From assembly GCF_020520425.1 (NCBI RefSeq), contig NC_079492.1, positions 1,116,001 to 1,180,000 of the forward strand: a stretch of 64,000 bases of DNA, given 5' to 3'. Origin of the DNA: Spinacia oleracea. Its lineage: Eukaryota; Streptophyta; Magnoliopsida; Caryophyllales; Amaranthaceae. Both the position numbers and the translations under genes were made by a program. Below the pieces are notes generated by a model, which was not told the DNA's origin, did no database searches, and saw only the letters and a program-made list of their open reading frames with translations. Of the stretch, positions 10,957-25,300 are shown in pieces. Position 1 is the stretch's first letter. Each line of letters begins with the position of its first letter.

Positions 10957-12089
10957 CTGCAGGAACAAAGGGAAATTACATGACTTGTCAGAAAACATTG
11001 GTGTCACCCAACTACCCAAGATGAGGTGACTGACACTGATAGCACTTTTTCCAGCCAACACTGAATGAAAAGCATGCAGCAAACGAATTTGAGACAGAGG
11101 AGACCGACCATAATGATAAGCATATTCAACTGTAAGAAATACACAAAGTTTAAAAGAAGGTAGCTAAAATATATTGAGAACTTAAATACATCATGTGAAA
11201 CACTTTAGTCAAATGAAAATGGAAGGGAATCAATACGGACTCCTAAAGTTGAAAGTGGTGAGACACTTATATATTTTCTTCTTTGTGATACATATACTTA
11301 CGTATGATTACAGCTTAATTAAAAAAATACTAGATATGTTTAAACTAGCTTATTAAAGCTAAAGTTGTTGGATATGTTATTGACCTGAAATCTCGCTAGA
11401 TCCTTGTAATGTAAATAGGTTATGCTTGTTTGATAACGAAGGCCTTAATATGGTTCCATGTTGACTTCTCTGCTGAATCATGATTCCAACAGACTTCAAT
11501 GCCGTGGATGAGTTGATAAGGAGATTTTACTCCCACAGATATCTTTTAGAAACAATCTTTTTTAATAACCTTTGACTGGTTGGAAAGGGTTGCTAGCATA
11601 TAAACCTCCACAGCCTCAGAACTGTTGCCACTCTGTCTCATAATACAAGGAAACCAAATACTTTTGTCGTTGAATTTATTGTAAGAGAATTTCTTCACTG
11701 TGGTTTTGGTCGAAGAGTCCTATACTGCTATACATGCCTCTGTTGCCAAGATAATTTAGTCTATTATTCATGAGAAAATGTTGCTTGCAGCTGACACTTA
11801 GCTTTTTACTACATCTGATCTCTACAATTTCTATTTCCGCTGTCATGATCACTTATTCCGTTGATATTATGAACTCGCTCAAAGAAGATTTACAGTTTCT
11901 GGTTATAGTTTCTAGAGTGCAACTTAGAACACTGACACCAAGCTTTAAATCATGGTAAGAAGAACCACGCTAAACTAAATCGTAATCATAATCATAAATC
12001 CTATAGTCCACGAAACATCGACAATCACATATCCAATCTCATCACTTATCATACAGGTAAACTAAGAATAATGAAATAGAGCAGGGCAT
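10957..12089. other. CACTA interior, not recognised
   Basis: About 1.1 kb between the GCS1 fragment and the copia insertion. The first 170 bp may be diverged upstream GCS1 sequence. I recognise no domain in the rest. It continues on the far side of the copia at 34272. Confidence 0.4.
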
Positions 12090-13480
12090 TGTTAGGTTAT
12101 GATACATATGATATTACATAAATCATGCGGAAACAACCATTAACCCAGGAATACATATTATTTACACATAATCATATAGCATAATTTAGATGCATACTCT
12201 TTGTTGCGTGCCCTCCCTAGCTGCGCCCGAACCGAGCAAGAACAAGTCTTTAGGACTCCAAGTGTCGTCCCTCCGTAGATAGTCCACAGCACGTCCGGAT
12301 CCGCCTTAAGATTGACCAACTAGAATCGCCCTTAAGGTACTAGAATTTTCGGCACTTTTGAGCAAGATTTGTGGCTGAATTTTTCTCTCAAAAACTCACT
12401 TTGAATACTTTAAAACTCGTTATAAATTGTGAACCCAGGCCACATATTTATAGGGGTATGGAAAGAGAATTGGAATCCTATTAGGATACGAATTAATTAA
12501 ATTAGAATTATAATAAAACTCTTATTTAATTAATTTATCAAATAGAATTAGGAATTTAATCATTAACCGAACTCTGCACGTTTCAGGAATCGTGCATGAA
12601 CACAAACTCACACACACACACACGGCAGCCACGATGGGCCGCCCATGCGCGTGCGTGCGAGCAGCAGCCCACGCAGCGAGGCCCACGCAGCCGCGGCCTT
12701 GGCGCGCGCTGGGCCTGCCTTGCGGTAGGCCTGGGCGCTGCCTTGGCTGGGCTTGTGGCGCGCGTCTGGCTTGCTGGGCGATGGCCTGGCTTCGAGCTGG
12801 GCCCTCGTCCGGCAGGCCTCGTCCGATGCTTATTCGTACGATACGCTTCCGATTAAATTTCCGATTCCGGAATTCATTTCCGATACGAACAATATTTAAC
12901 ATTTCCGATTCCGGAATTAATTTCCGTTTCGAACAAATATTTAATATTTCCGTTTCCGGAATTATTTTCCGATTCCGATAATATTTCCGATTCTGACAAT
13001 ATTTCCGTTTCCGGCAATATTTCCGATTCTGGCAATATTTCCATTTCCGATAATATTTTCCGATACGTACCATGTTTCCGTTTCCGGCAACATCTACGAC
13101 TTGGATAATATTTATATTTCCGATACGATCCATATTTCCGTTTCCGGCAATATCATCGTTTCCGGAGTATTCATTTCTTGCTTGTGACGATCTCAGCTCC
13201 CACTGAAACCAAGATCTGTCGATTCCGAATATTCATAGATGGAGTATTTAATGCCATTAAATACTTGATCCGTTTACGTACTATTTGTGTGACCCTACGG
13301 GTTCAGTCAAGAGTAAGCTGTGGATTAATATCATTAATTCCACTTGAACTGAAGCGGCCTCTAGCTAGGCATTCAGCTCACTTGATCTCACTGAATTATT
13401 AACTTGTTAATTAATACTGAACCGCATTTATTAGACTTAACATAGAATGCATACTTGGACCAAGGGCATTATTTCCTTCA
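12090..13480 (-). repeat. 3' LTR of outer copia
   Basis: A 1391-bp LTR on the internal 3' side, next to the polypurine tract. It has TG...CA ends on both strands and the same length as its partner. The TATA motif is at 12445-12452 (minus). Confidence 0.97.
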
Positions 13481-13508
13481 GTCTCCCACTTGTCCTTAGG
13501 GACAAGTG
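13481..13508 (-). other. Polypurine tract overlapping a hairpin, outer copia
   Basis: On the sense strand the sequence reads AAGTGGGAGAC up to the 3' LTR, a PPT. It overlaps a perfect 9-bp inverted repeat, CACTTGTCC and GGACAAGTG with a 4-base loop, at 13487-13508. The inner copy has the same arrangement at 21452-21473. Confidence 0.8.
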
Positions 13509-14344
13509 TGCATTTCCTAATTCCTTTGTCGCTCGATGCTTGCTCTTGAACATAAGGTAAGAGTTGTCATCCTTATTATGTCCAGAGGTGTTCCTCGGTT
13601 TCAGAGTTCAACTGATCAAATAAACAGATAATCATAGCCTATGATTCATCCGAGCACGGCCATGCATTTCACAGTTTCTAGCTCTCCGAGTGGCCTTGTA
13701 CAACTTTTAAGCATCTCATCCCGATTTATGGGAGGACAATCCCAATCTTGTGATCTTGAGATTAGACTTCGTTTGATAGGTGATTACCTGAGCGTTGCCT
13801 TTATAGCCTCCTTTTACGGTGCGACGGTTGGTCAACGTCAAAGCAACCAGTTCTCAAACAAGTAATCTCAAATCACTCAGGTATTGAGGATTTAGTGTCT
13901 AATAATTTAATGAAATTTACTTATGACAGATTTTCATCTCTTACAGTAAAGTTTCATAGGTCTTGTCCGATACTAATCTTCCCAAAGTAAGTATCTATGC
14001 AAATGATTATGACATTGCCATGTCCACATAGTTCAAGAAACAGAACTACTAGTCATCTTGCATTCTAATCGTCTAACGTTTTCTATGCGTCCAATTTTAT
14101 AGAAAACTCCGATTAGGGACCATTTTCAACCTTTGACATTCAAGTTCACTTGATAGACATTTCTTAGTCACAGGACTGGTCCTGACAGTCTATCTTGAAT
14201 ATATCGTCAAATTGAAGGGACTCATCATTTAATAAACCACAAATTAAATGGAAAAATGAATTCTTTTCATTTATTGTGAATGATTAACCAATAATGTTTT
14301 ACAAAGATTTAAACTCTAAAACTTTAAAACATTAAATAGAGACA
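13509..14344 (-). other. Copia 3' untranslated region
   Basis: About 840 bp between the gag-pol stop and the PPT. No frame is supported on the sense strand. The segment is nearly identical in the inner copy (21474-22309). Confidence 0.7.
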
Positions 14345-17300
14345 TCAAAGCCATTCTCCAATATGCTTGATTCCCATAGCTGCAGTGTGCGAGTTGTGCT
14401 TCGCTTGCGGCAGAGGTTTAGTTAATGGATCTGATATGTTGTCATCAGTTCCAATCTTGCTTATCTCGACTTTTTTTCTTTCAACGAACTCTCGTAGAAG
14501 GTGAAATCTACGAAGTACATGCTTGACTCTCTGGTGGTGTCTAGGCTCTTTTGCCTGTGCAATAGCTCCGTTATTGTCACAATACAGGGCTATTGGTCCT
14601 TTAATGGAGGGGACTACACCAAGTTCACCTATGAACTTCCTTAGCCATATAGCTTCCTTTGCTGCTTCATGTGCAGCAATGTACTCCGCTTCAGTTGTAG
14701 AATCCGCAATGGTGCTTTGCTTAGCACTTTTCCAGCTTACTGCTCCTCCGTTGAGGCAGAAGACAAACCCAGACTGTGATCTGAAATCATCTTTGTCGGT
14801 TTGGAAACTTGCGTCCGTATAGCCTTTAACAATTAATTCATCATCTCCACCATAGACCAGGAAGTCATCTTTGTGCCTTTTTAGGTACTTCAGAATGTTC
14901 TTGGCAGCAGTCCAATGCGCCTCTCCTGGGTCTGACTGGTATCTGCTCGTAGCACTGAGTGCGTACGCAACATCCGGGCGTGTACATATCATAGCATACA
15001 TTATTGAACCAATCAATGATGCATATGGAATCCCACTCATTCGTCTACGCTCATCAAGTGTTTTTGGGCACTGAGTCTTGCTTAGAGTCATTCCATGAGA
15101 CATGGGTAGGTAGCCTCGCTTGGAGTCCGCCATCTTGAACCTATCAAGCACCTTATTGATATAAGTGCTTTGATTAAGTCTAATCATCCTTTTAGATCAA
15201 TCTCTGTAAATCTTGATGCCCAATATGTACTTTGCTTCTCCTAGATCCTTCATCGAAAAACATTTCCCAAGCCAAATCTTGACAGAATTCAACATAGGAA
15301 TGTCATTTCCGATAAGTAATATGTCGTCGACATATAATATTAGGAAGGCAATTTTGCTCCCACTGACCTTCTTGTATACACAAGATTCGTCCGCGTTCTT
15401 GATGAAACCAAAGTCACTGACTGCTTCATCAAAACGTATATTCCAGCTCCTGGATGCCTGCTTCAATCCGTAGATTGATTTCTTTAGCTTGCATACCTTT
15501 TTAGCATTCTTTGGATCCTCAAAACCTTCAGGCTGTGTCATAAACACAGTTTCTGTTAAAACGCCGTTTAAGAAAGCAGTTTTGACATCCATCTGCCATA
15601 TTTCGTAATCGTAATATGCAGCGATTGCTAACATTATCCGAATTGACTTTAGCATTGCAACTGGTGAAAAGGTTTCATCGTAATCCACACCGTGGACTTG
15701 CCTGTAACCTTTTGCAACCAATCTAGCTTTGAAAACTTCAAGTTTCCCATCCTTGTCCTTTTTCAGTTTGAAAACCCATTTGCTTCCAATGGCTTGGTAG
15801 CCATCTGGTAAATCGACCAAATCCCATACTTGGTTTTCAGACATGGAGTCTAATTCAGATTGCATGGCTTCTTGCCATTGCTTGGAGCTAGGGCTCGTCA
15901 TAGCTTGTTTGTAAGTCGCAGGTTCATCACTTTCAAGTAATAGAACGTCATAGCTCTCGTTCGTCAAAATACCTAAGTACCTTTCCGGTTGAGATCTATA
16001 TCTTTGCGATCTACGCGGGGTAACATTTCTAGATTGACCATGATTCTCACCAGATTCTTCTAAAGATCTCTGAGTTTCATCCTGAATGTCATCTTGAGCA
16101 TTCTCTAGAGTTTGTTGTTCGACTCGAATTTCTTCGAGGTCTACTTTTCTCCCACTTGTCATTTTGGAAATGTGATCTTTCTCCAAAAAGACACCATCTC
16201 GAGCAACAAACACCTTGTTCTCAGATGTATTGTAGAAGTAATACCCCTTTGTTTCCTTTGGATAGCCCACAAGGATACATTTGTCAGATTTTGGATGAAG
16301 TTTGTCTGAAATTAATCGTTTGACGTATACTTCACATCCCCAAATCTTAAGAAAAGACACATTTGGAGGCTTTCCAAACCATAATTCGTATGGAGTCTTT
16401 CCGACAGCTTTAGACGGAGCTCTATTTATAGTGAGTGCAGTTGTATTTAGTGCATGTCCCCAAAATTCTAATGGAAGTTCGGCCTGACCCATCATTGACC
16501 TGACCATGTCTAACAAGGTTCTGTTCCTCCGTTCCGACACACCATTCCATTGTGGTGTTCCAGGAGGAGTCAATTCTGATAGAATTCCACATTCTTTCAG
16601 ATGGTCATCAAATTCATAGCTCAGATATTCACCGCCTCTATCAGACCGCAGTGCCTTAATCTTCTTGCCTAATTGATTCTCTACTTCACTCTGAAATTCC
16701 TTGAATTTGTCAAAGGATTCAGACTTATGCTTCATTAGGTAGACATAACCATACCTACTGAAGTCATCAGTGAAAGTGATAAAGTAGTTGAAACCACCTC
16801 TAGCATTTGTACTCATTGGTCCACATACATCTGTATGGATTAAACCCAATAGTTCATTTGCTCTTTCTCCAACTTTAGAGAAAGGTTGCTTTGTCATTTT
16901 GCCAAGTAAACATGATTCGCATTTACCATAATCCTCTAAGTCAAATGTTTCTAGAATTCCTTCCTTTTGAAGTCTTTCTAAGCGTTTCAAGTTTATATGG
17001 CCTAATCGACAATGCCACAGATAGGTGAGATCTGAATCATCCTTTTTGGCCTTTTTGGTATTTATGTTATATACTTGTTTGTCGTGATCTAATAAATAAA
17101 GTCCATTGACTAATCTAGCAGATCCATAAAACATCTCTTTAAAATAAAACGAACAACTATTGTCTTTTATTAAAAAGGAAAATCCCTTAGCATCTAAGCA
17201 AGAAACTGAAATGATGTTTTTAGTAAGACTTGGAACATGGAAACATTCTTCCAGTTCCAAAACTAGCCCGGAGGGCAACGACAAATAGTAAGTTCCTACA

Positions 17301-18331
17301 GCTAATGCAGCAATCCGTGCTCCATTTCCCACTCGTAGGTCGACTTCACCCTTGCTTAACTTTCTACTTCTTCTTAGTCCCTGTGGATTGGAACATAAGT
17401 GTGAGCCACAACCTGTATCTAATACCCAAGAAGTTGAATTAGCAAGTATACAGTCTATAACGAAAATACCTGAAGATGGAACGACTGTTCCGTTCTTCTG
17501 ATCTTCCTTTAGCTTTGGACATTCTCTTTTGTAATGGCCTATTCCATCACAATAAAGAAAGCTTGATGTGGACTTGTCCTGCTTTGATTTAGCATTGCCC
17601 TTAGACTTTCCACCTTTCTTGAACGGTCTCTTTCTAGCCTTGAGTAAATCTTTGGCTTCACAGTCCAGTATTATTTCAGCCTTTCTGACAAGGTGAACAA
17701 ATTCTGCAACTGTTTCTTCTCTTGGTTCACTTAGGTATAGTTGCTTGAAGCGACCAAACCCACTGTGTAGTGAATTGAGCAAGACAGAGACTGCCATCCT
17801 TTCGCTTATTGGTGTTCCTAGTAGACTTAGGCGATCAAAGTATGAACACATAAGATCCACATGGAACCTCAGTGGGACGCCTACCCTCTGTTTAGTGCGA
17901 AGGAGCTGAACATGTGTTTCTTGGACCTCCATCCTATAACACCTGTTGGGAGAACTAACCTTTAGACCAGACATTGATTCAATCAACTCATGGACGTTCA
18001 GGTCCCTGTCCTCCGTACTTCCACGACAGATATCCCTCAGATTCTTGATGAGCGTAAAAGGTTCATAGGCTACAAACCTTTTAGCCCAATTATCAGGGAT
18101 ATTGTTCAGCATGAGACTCATAACCTTTTTGAGATCCGCATCCCAGGCGTAAAATCTCTCAGGGGTCATGTCTCTGGCATAGTAGCTTGGCATGGGATGT
18201 GACAGTACATACTCAAGTCCATTGAGTTTGACTATTTCAACTAGCTTAGCTTCCCATTCAAGAAAATTTGTCAGGTTCAGCTTGACCATAAGCTCAGAAC
18301 CCATGATGATGTTTTGATTGTTGTTTGCCAT
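14345..18331 (-). pseudogene. Outer copia gag-pol polyprotein with one internal stop and a mutated zinc knuckle
   Basis: The 1329-codon frame most likely starts at the Met at 18331 (MANNNQ); the open frame extends 14 codons further upstream. Order: Gag; zinc knuckle near residue 258; protease DTG near 304; HHCC and integrase core with HTD near 500, SDRGGEY near 565 and the Glu in GVSERRN; reverse transcriptase with YVDD near 1000; RNase H with GYTDAS near 1170. The order PR-INT-RT-RH is the copia arrangement. A TGA at 15197-15199 (codon 1045) replaces an Arg codon of the inner copy. The first Cys of the CX2CX4HX4C knuckle is Phe here (SFLYCDG), whereas the inner copy has Cys. Both changes suggest this copy is not self-sufficient. 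Confidence 0.97.
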
Positions 18332-18373
18332 ATTAAAACTACAATTGAAAGGAATAAACAAATAAATAACCAT

Positions 18374-19650
18374 TCACAGTTTCTCTTAATAAACTTAAAT
18401 TCTAGCATACATGCATAATTCAATGTTTATTAAGCATTTTATTCAAGTTATGTGTTCCGGCAGGTGTGAATAAAATGATTCCAAGATCCTAAAATCATTG
18501 AAGAACTAAGCACAGTTTGTCGACTTAATCCTAGAATATCTTAGGTAAGCAAAAGCCTTTTGCTAATAGTCTAGAAACTATTCTTGGTTGATAGGTACGT
18601 CTAAGAACTTATTAGGTAAACCTATCGATTTTGCCACGACATAAAAGGACTCCTTACTTATATCGTTGAGTTTCACCAAAACTAACATGTACTCACAATT
18701 GTTTGTGTACCTTGCCCCTTTAGGACCAATAAGTAACACCTCGCTGAGCGAAAACTATTACTAGATTGATGTAAAGGATATCCAAGCAAGTGTATATTTT
18801 GGCATGGCACCTTTTAACTCAATTTTTAAGTTTGGAACTTAAGGCTCTTACTATGTTGGTTAGATTTTAAGTGAACTAAAATCCTTAATCATGCAACATA
18901 ATCAAGCTTTTGATCTCATGCATTTTAAGACATATTTAAAAGCAATAAATAACTTAAAACATGCATAAGATAAATGTGATCTAGTATGGCCCGACTTCAT
19001 CTTGAAGCTTTGACTTCAAAGTCCGTCTTGAAAATCTCCGTGGGAGGCACCATTTTCTTCAAATAGGATAAGCTATAACTAATTACAACTATTTGATGGT
19101 TCGCAGACCATATTTGAATTGAAAAATAACTTTGGTACTTTAGACCAATTACATTCAAATTAATGGTACGCAGACCATATTTTCTATCCTATTTGGGCCA
19201 TACTAGTCACTTCATAACCTGCAAAACAGTACATATACAATATATACCATTCACCCATTCATTATCATGAATGGCCCACATAGCTGGTTAGTAAAACACA
19301 TTATGCATCACGTAAACATTTGCAGCAATTAATCAAGGGCACCAATAATCTACCAATTATTCAGTCCTTATTAATTCTAATCAAGTTGTTTTAACCTTAA
19401 GGATTTGTAGATCTAATCAAGAGTTTATGACTAAAAAGCGCTCCCACTTAAACCAATAAATTCATATGCTTTACTAATTTTAAACATAAAAATGTATTTC
19501 TAGTCTAACCGGAAACATACAAATTTAATTAAAATTTAAAGCTCATATAAATTTATAATTGAATCCAAAAAGTTTAATTTAATTTCAGTCGTTATTTAAA
19601 TTAATTCATGATTTTAATTTTAGTAAAATAATTAGAATAAATAACATTTA
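18374..19650 (-). other. Outer copia leader, gag-proximal part
   Basis: About 1.28 kb of AT-rich leader between gag and the MULE insertion, with no convincing frame. It is nearly collinear with 26339-27610 in the inner copy. It resumes at 31389 beyond the nested MULE. Confidence 0.75.
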
Positions 19651-19767
19651 GGAAAAATTCCATTTAATAATCCAACCTTTTGACGATTTTCCGTTAATAA
19701 TCCAACCTTTCGATTAATATCTAATAATCCAACCTTTGCACCCCATTAACTTTTATTGCTCCTAACC
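19651..19767 (+). repeat. Left TIR of nested MULE
   Basis: About 115 bp inverted match to the right end, from GGAAAAATT to about ATTGCTCCTAAC. Internally it has three to four TAATAATCCAACC units. Confidence 0.9.
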
Positions 19768-19869
19768 GGTCATCAACCCACTATAGCAGGTAATATGAAC
19801 ACGTGTCATGCATACATTCGCTATAATTTATTAAAAAATTAATTACTTTTTTTCTTTCATTTTTTCTGA

Positions 19870-20025
19870 CTTTTCTTTCTTTCTTCTTTCTTCCTCCTTC
19901 ACTCATGCCTGTAATTTTTGTTATAGTGAGAGTCAGAGTTAGCCCTCCTCCCCACTCACTCTCTCTCTCTCTACACCACCACCATATAAAACCACCGCCT
20001 TCCTCTGCTCTTCCACAGTTCCACC
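19870..20025 (+). other. Promoter/5'UTR-like body of nested MULE (continues at 30553)
   Basis: A CT-rich tract (CTCTCTCTCTCT) and CCATATAAAACC, which resembles a TATA box, are followed by CCACC-rich sequence. It resumes at 30553-31200 after the inner copia. The look is of a captured 5' gene end (Pack-MULE style), but I recognise no protein. A weak frame at 31070-31165 encodes a hydrophobic start, MPFNFLLLLCF. Confidence 0.4.
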
Positions 20026-21445
20026 TGTTAGGTTATGATACATATGACAATTCATAAATCATGCGGAAAAACCATAAACCCAGGAAAACATATTATTTAC
20101 ACATAATCATTTAGCATAGAATAGATGCATACTCTTTGTTGCGTGCCTTCCCTAGCTGCGCCCGAACCGAACAAGAACAAGTCTTTAGGACTCCAAGTGT
20201 CGTCCCTCCGTAGATAGTCCACAGCACGTCCGGATCCGCCTTAAGATTGACCAACTAGAATCGCCCTTAAGGTACTAGAATTTTCGGCACTTTTATGAGC
20301 AAGATGTGTGTTTTAGTTTTCTCTCAAAAACTCACTTTTTGAATACTTTGAAACTTCTGTTATAAATTGTGAGCCCTAGCCTCATATTTATAGCGGTATG
20401 GAAAGGGAATCGAAATCCTATTCAGATACAAATTAATCAAACCTAGAATCCTACAAGAACTCTAATTTAATTAATTTATCAATTAGAATTAGGAATTTAA
20501 TCATTAACCGAACTCTGCATGTTTTAGGAAACGTGCACGAACACAAACACTTGCACACACACGCACGACAGCCACGATGGGCCTCATGCATGCGCGCGAG
20601 CAGCAGCCCACTCAGCGCCCGCGCGCGCTGCGCGCTGCGCGCGCTGTGCGCTGCGCGTGCTGTGCGCGCTGTGCGCGCTGCGCGCTGCGCGCAGCCTGCT
20701 GGGCCTGGCCTTGCTGTTTGTGCGGCGCGCTTGGCTTGCTGGGCGATGGCCTGGCTTCGTGCTGGGCCTCGTCCGGCAGGCCTCGTCCGATGCTTATTCG
20801 TACGATGCGCTTCCGATTAAATTTTCCGATTCCGGAATTCATTTCCGATACGAACAATATTTAATATTTCCGATTCCGGAATTAATTTCCGTTTCGAACA
20901 AATATTTAATATTTCCGTTTCCGGAATTATTTTCCGATTCCGGTAATATTTCCGATTCTGACAATATTTCCGTTTCCGGCAATATTTCCGATTCTGGCAA
21001 TATTTTCATTTCCGATAATATTTTCCGACACGTACCATGTTTCCGTTTCCGGCAACATCTACGACTTGGATAATATTTATATTTCCGATACGATCCATAT
21101 TTCCGTTTCCGGTAATATCATCGTTTCCGGAGTATTCATTTCTTGCCTGTGACGATCTTAGCTCCCACTGAAACCAAGATCCGTCGGTTCCGAATATTCA
21201 TAGATAGAGTATCTAATGCCATTAGATACTTGATCCGTTTACGTACTATTTGTGTGACCCTACGGGTTCAGTCAAGAGTAAGCTGTGGATTAATATCATT
21301 AATTCCACTTGAACTGAAGCGGCCTCTAGCTAGGCATTCAGCTCACTTGATCTCACTGAATTATTAACTTGTCAATTAATACTGAACCGCATTTATTAGA
21401 CTTAACATAGAATGCATACTTGGACCAAGGGCATTATTTCCTTCA
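20026..21445 (-). repeat. 3' LTR of inner copia
   Basis: A 1420-bp LTR with a TATA motif at 20385-20392 (minus). The extra 14 bp relative to its partner lie in the GCGCGCTG-rich tract near 20630-20690. Confidence 0.96.
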
Positions 21446-22309
21446 GTCTCCCACTTGTCCTTAGGGACAAGTGTGCATTTCCTAATTCCTTTGTCGCTCG
21501 ATGCTTGCTCTTGAACATAAGGTAAGAGTTGTCATCCTTATTATGTCCAGAGGTGTTCCTCGGTTTCAGAGTTCAACTGATCAAATAAACAGATAATCAT
21601 AGCCTATGATTCATCCGAGCACGGCCATGCATTTCACAGTTTCTAGCTCTCCAAGTGGCCTTGTACAACTTTTAAGCATCTCATCCCGATTTATGGGAGG
21701 ACAATCCCAATCTTGCGATCTTGAGATTAGACTTCGTTTGATAGGTGATTACCTGAGCGTTGCCTTTATAGCCTCCTTTTACGGTGCGACGGTTGGTCAA
21801 CGTCAAAGCAACCAGTTCTCAAACAAGTAATCTCAAATCACTCAGGTATTGAGGATTTAGTGTCTAATAATTTAATGAAATTTACTTATGACAGACTTTC
21901 ATCTCTTACAGTAAAGTTTCATAGGTCTTGTCCGATACTAGTCTTCCCAAAGTAAGTATCTATGCAAATGATTAAGACATTGCCATGTCCACATAGTTCA
22001 AGAAACAGAACTACTAGTCATCTTGCATTCTAATCGTCTAACGTTTTCTATGCGTCTAATTTTATAGAAAACTCCGATTAGGGACCATTTTCAACTTTTG
22101 ACATTCAAGTTCACTTGATAGACATTTCTTAGTCACAGGACTGGTCCTGACAGTCTATCTTGAATATATCGTCAAGTTGAAGGGACTCATCATTTAATAA
22201 ACCACAAATTAAATGGAAAAATGAATTCCTTTCATTTATTGTGAATGATTAACCAATAATGTTTTACAAAGATTTAAACTCTAAAACTTTAAAACATTAA
22301 ACAGAGACA

Positions 22310-25300
22310 TCAAAGCCATTCTCCAATATGCTTGATTCCCATAGCTGCAGTGTGCGAGTTGTGCTTCGCTTGCGGCAGAGGTTTAGTTAATGGATCTGAT
22401 ATGTTGTCATCAGTTCCAATTTTGCTTATCTCGACTTCTTTTCTTTCGACGAACTCTCGTAGAAGGTGAAATCTACGAAGTACATGCTTGACTCTCTGGT
22501 GGTGTCTAGGCTCTTTTGCCTGTGCAATAGCTCCGTTATTATCACAATACAGGGCTATTGGTCCTTTAATGGAGGGGACTACACCAAGTTCTCCTATGAA
22601 CTTCCTTAGCCATATAGCTTCCTTTGCTGCTTCATGTGCAGCAATGTACTCCGCTTCAGTTGTAGAATCCGCAATGGTGCTTTGCTTAGCACTTTTCCAG
22701 CTTACTGCTCCTCCGTTGAGGCAGAAGACAAACCCAGACTGTGATCTGAAATCATCTTTGTCGGTTTGGAAACTTGCGTCCGTATAGCCTTTAACAATTA
22801 ATTCATCATCTCCACCATAGACCAGGAAGTCATCTTTGTGCCTTTTCAGGTACTTCAGAATGTTCTTGGCAGCAGTCCAATGCGCCTCTCCTGGGTCTGA
22901 CTGGTATCTGCTCGTAGCACTGAGTGCGTACGCAACATCCGGGCGTGTACATATCATAGCATACATTATTGAACCAATCAATGATGCATATGGAATCCCA
23001 TTCATTCGTCTACGCTCATCAAGTGTTTTTGGGTACTGAGTCTTGCTTAGAGTCATTCCATGAGACATGGGTAGGTAGCCTCGCTTGGAGTCCGCCATCT
23101 TGAACCTATCAAGCACCTTATTGATATAAGTGCTTTGACTAAGTCCAATCATCTTTTTAGATCTATCTCTGTAAATCTTGATGCCCAATATGTACTGTGC
23201 TTCTCCTAGATCCTTCATCGAAAAACATTTCCCAAGCCAAATCTTGACAGAGTTCAACATAGGAATGTCATTTCCGATAAGCAATATGTCGTCGACATAT
23301 AATACTAGGAAAGCAATTTTGCTCCCACTGACCTTCTTGTATACACAAGATTCGTCCGCGTTCTTGATGAAACCAAAGTCACTGACTGCTTCATCAAAAC
23401 GTATATTCCAGCTCCTGGATGCCTGCTTCAATCCGTAGATTGATTTCTTTAGCTTGCATACCTTTTTAGCATTCTTTGGATCCTCAAAACCTTCAGGCTG
23501 TGTCATAAACACAGTTTCTGTTAAAACGCCGTTTAAGAAAGCAGTTTTGACATCCATCTGCCATATTTCGTAATCGTAATATGCAGCGATTGCTAACATT
23601 ATTCGAATAGACTTTAGCATTGCAACTGGTGAAAAGGTTTCATCGTAATCCACACCGTGGACTTGCCTGTAACCTTTTGCAACCAATCTAGCTTTGAAAA
23701 CTTCAAGTTACCCATCCTTGTCCTTTTTCAGTTTGAAAACCCATTTGCTTCCAATGGCTTGGTAGCTATCTGGCAAATCGACCAAATCCCATACTTGGTT
23801 TTCAGACATGGAGTCTAATTCAGATTGCATGGCTTCTTGCCATTGCTTGGAGCTAGGGCTCGTCATAGCTTGCTTGTAAGTCGCAGGTTCATCACTTTCA
23901 AGTAATAGAACGTCATAGCTCTCGTTCGTCAAAATACCTAAGTACCTTTCCGGTTGAGATCTATATCTTTGCGATCTACGCGGGGTAACATTTCTAGATT
24001 GACCATGATTCTCACCAGATTCTTCTAAAGATCTCTGAGTTTCATCTTGAATGTCATCTTGAGCATTCTCTAGAGTTTGTTGTTCGACTCGAATTTCTTC
24101 GAGGTCTACTTTTCTCCCACTTGTCATTTTGGAAATGTGATCCTTCTCCAAAAAGACACCATCTCGAGCAACAAACACTTTGTTCTCAGATGTATTGTAG
24201 AAGTAATACCCCTTTGTTTCCTTTGGATAGCCCACAAGGATACATTTGTCAGATTTTGGATGAAGTTTGTCTGAAATTAATCGTTTGACGTATACTTCAC
24301 ATCCCCAAATCTTAAGAAAAGACACATTTGGAGGCTTTCCAAACCATAATTCGTATGGAGTCTTTTCGACAGCTTTAGACGGAGCTCTATTTATAGTGAG
24401 TGCAGCTGTATTTAGTGCATGTCCCCAAAATTCTAATGGAAGTTCGGCCTGACCCATCATTGACCTGACCATGTCTAGCAAGGTTCTGTTCCTCCGTTCT
24501 GACACACCGTTCCATTGTGGTGTTCCAGGAGGAGTCAATTCTGATAGAATTCCACATTCTTTCAGATGGTCATCAAATTCATAGCTCAGATATTCACCGC
24601 CACTATCAGACCGCAGTGCCTTAATCTTCTTGCCTAATTGATTCTCTACTTCACTCTGAAATTCCTTGAATTTGTCAAAGGATTCAGACTTATGCTTCAT
24701 TAGGTAGACATAACCATACCTACTGAAGTCATCAGTGAAAGTGATAAAGTAGCTGAAACCACCTCTAGCATTTGTACTCATTGGTCCACATACATCTGTA
24801 TGGATTAAACCCAATAGTTCATTTGCTCTTTCTCCAACTTTAGAGAAAGGTTGCTTTGTCATTTTGCCAAGTAAACATGATTCGCATTTACCATAATCCT
24901 CTAAGTTAAATGGTTCTAGAATTCCTTCCCTTTGAAGTCTTTCTAAGCGTTTCAAGTTTATATGGCCTAATCGACAATGCCACAGATAGGTGAGATCTGA
25001 ATCATCCTTTTTGGCCTTTTTGGTATTTATGTTATATACTTGTTTGCCGTGATCTAATAAATAAAGTCCATTGACTAATCTAGCAGATCCATAAAACATC
25101 TCTTTAAAATAAAACGAACAACTATTGTCTTTTATTATAAAGGAAAATCCCTTAGCATCTAAGCAAGAAACTGAAATGATGTTTTTAGTAAGACTTGGAA
25201 CATGGAAACATTCTTCCAGTTCCAAAACTAGCCCGGAGGGCAACGACAAATAGTAAGTTCCTACAGCTAATGCAGCAATCCGTGCTCCATTTCCCACTCG

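Noticed and set aside
11770-11958. 62-codon frame in the unrecognised CACTA interior
   Set aside because: No domain, no splice context and within the range of random frames.
14523-18202. Plus-strand frames of 60-99 codons across gag-pol, repeated at 22488-26167
   Set aside because: Antisense shadows of the polyprotein.
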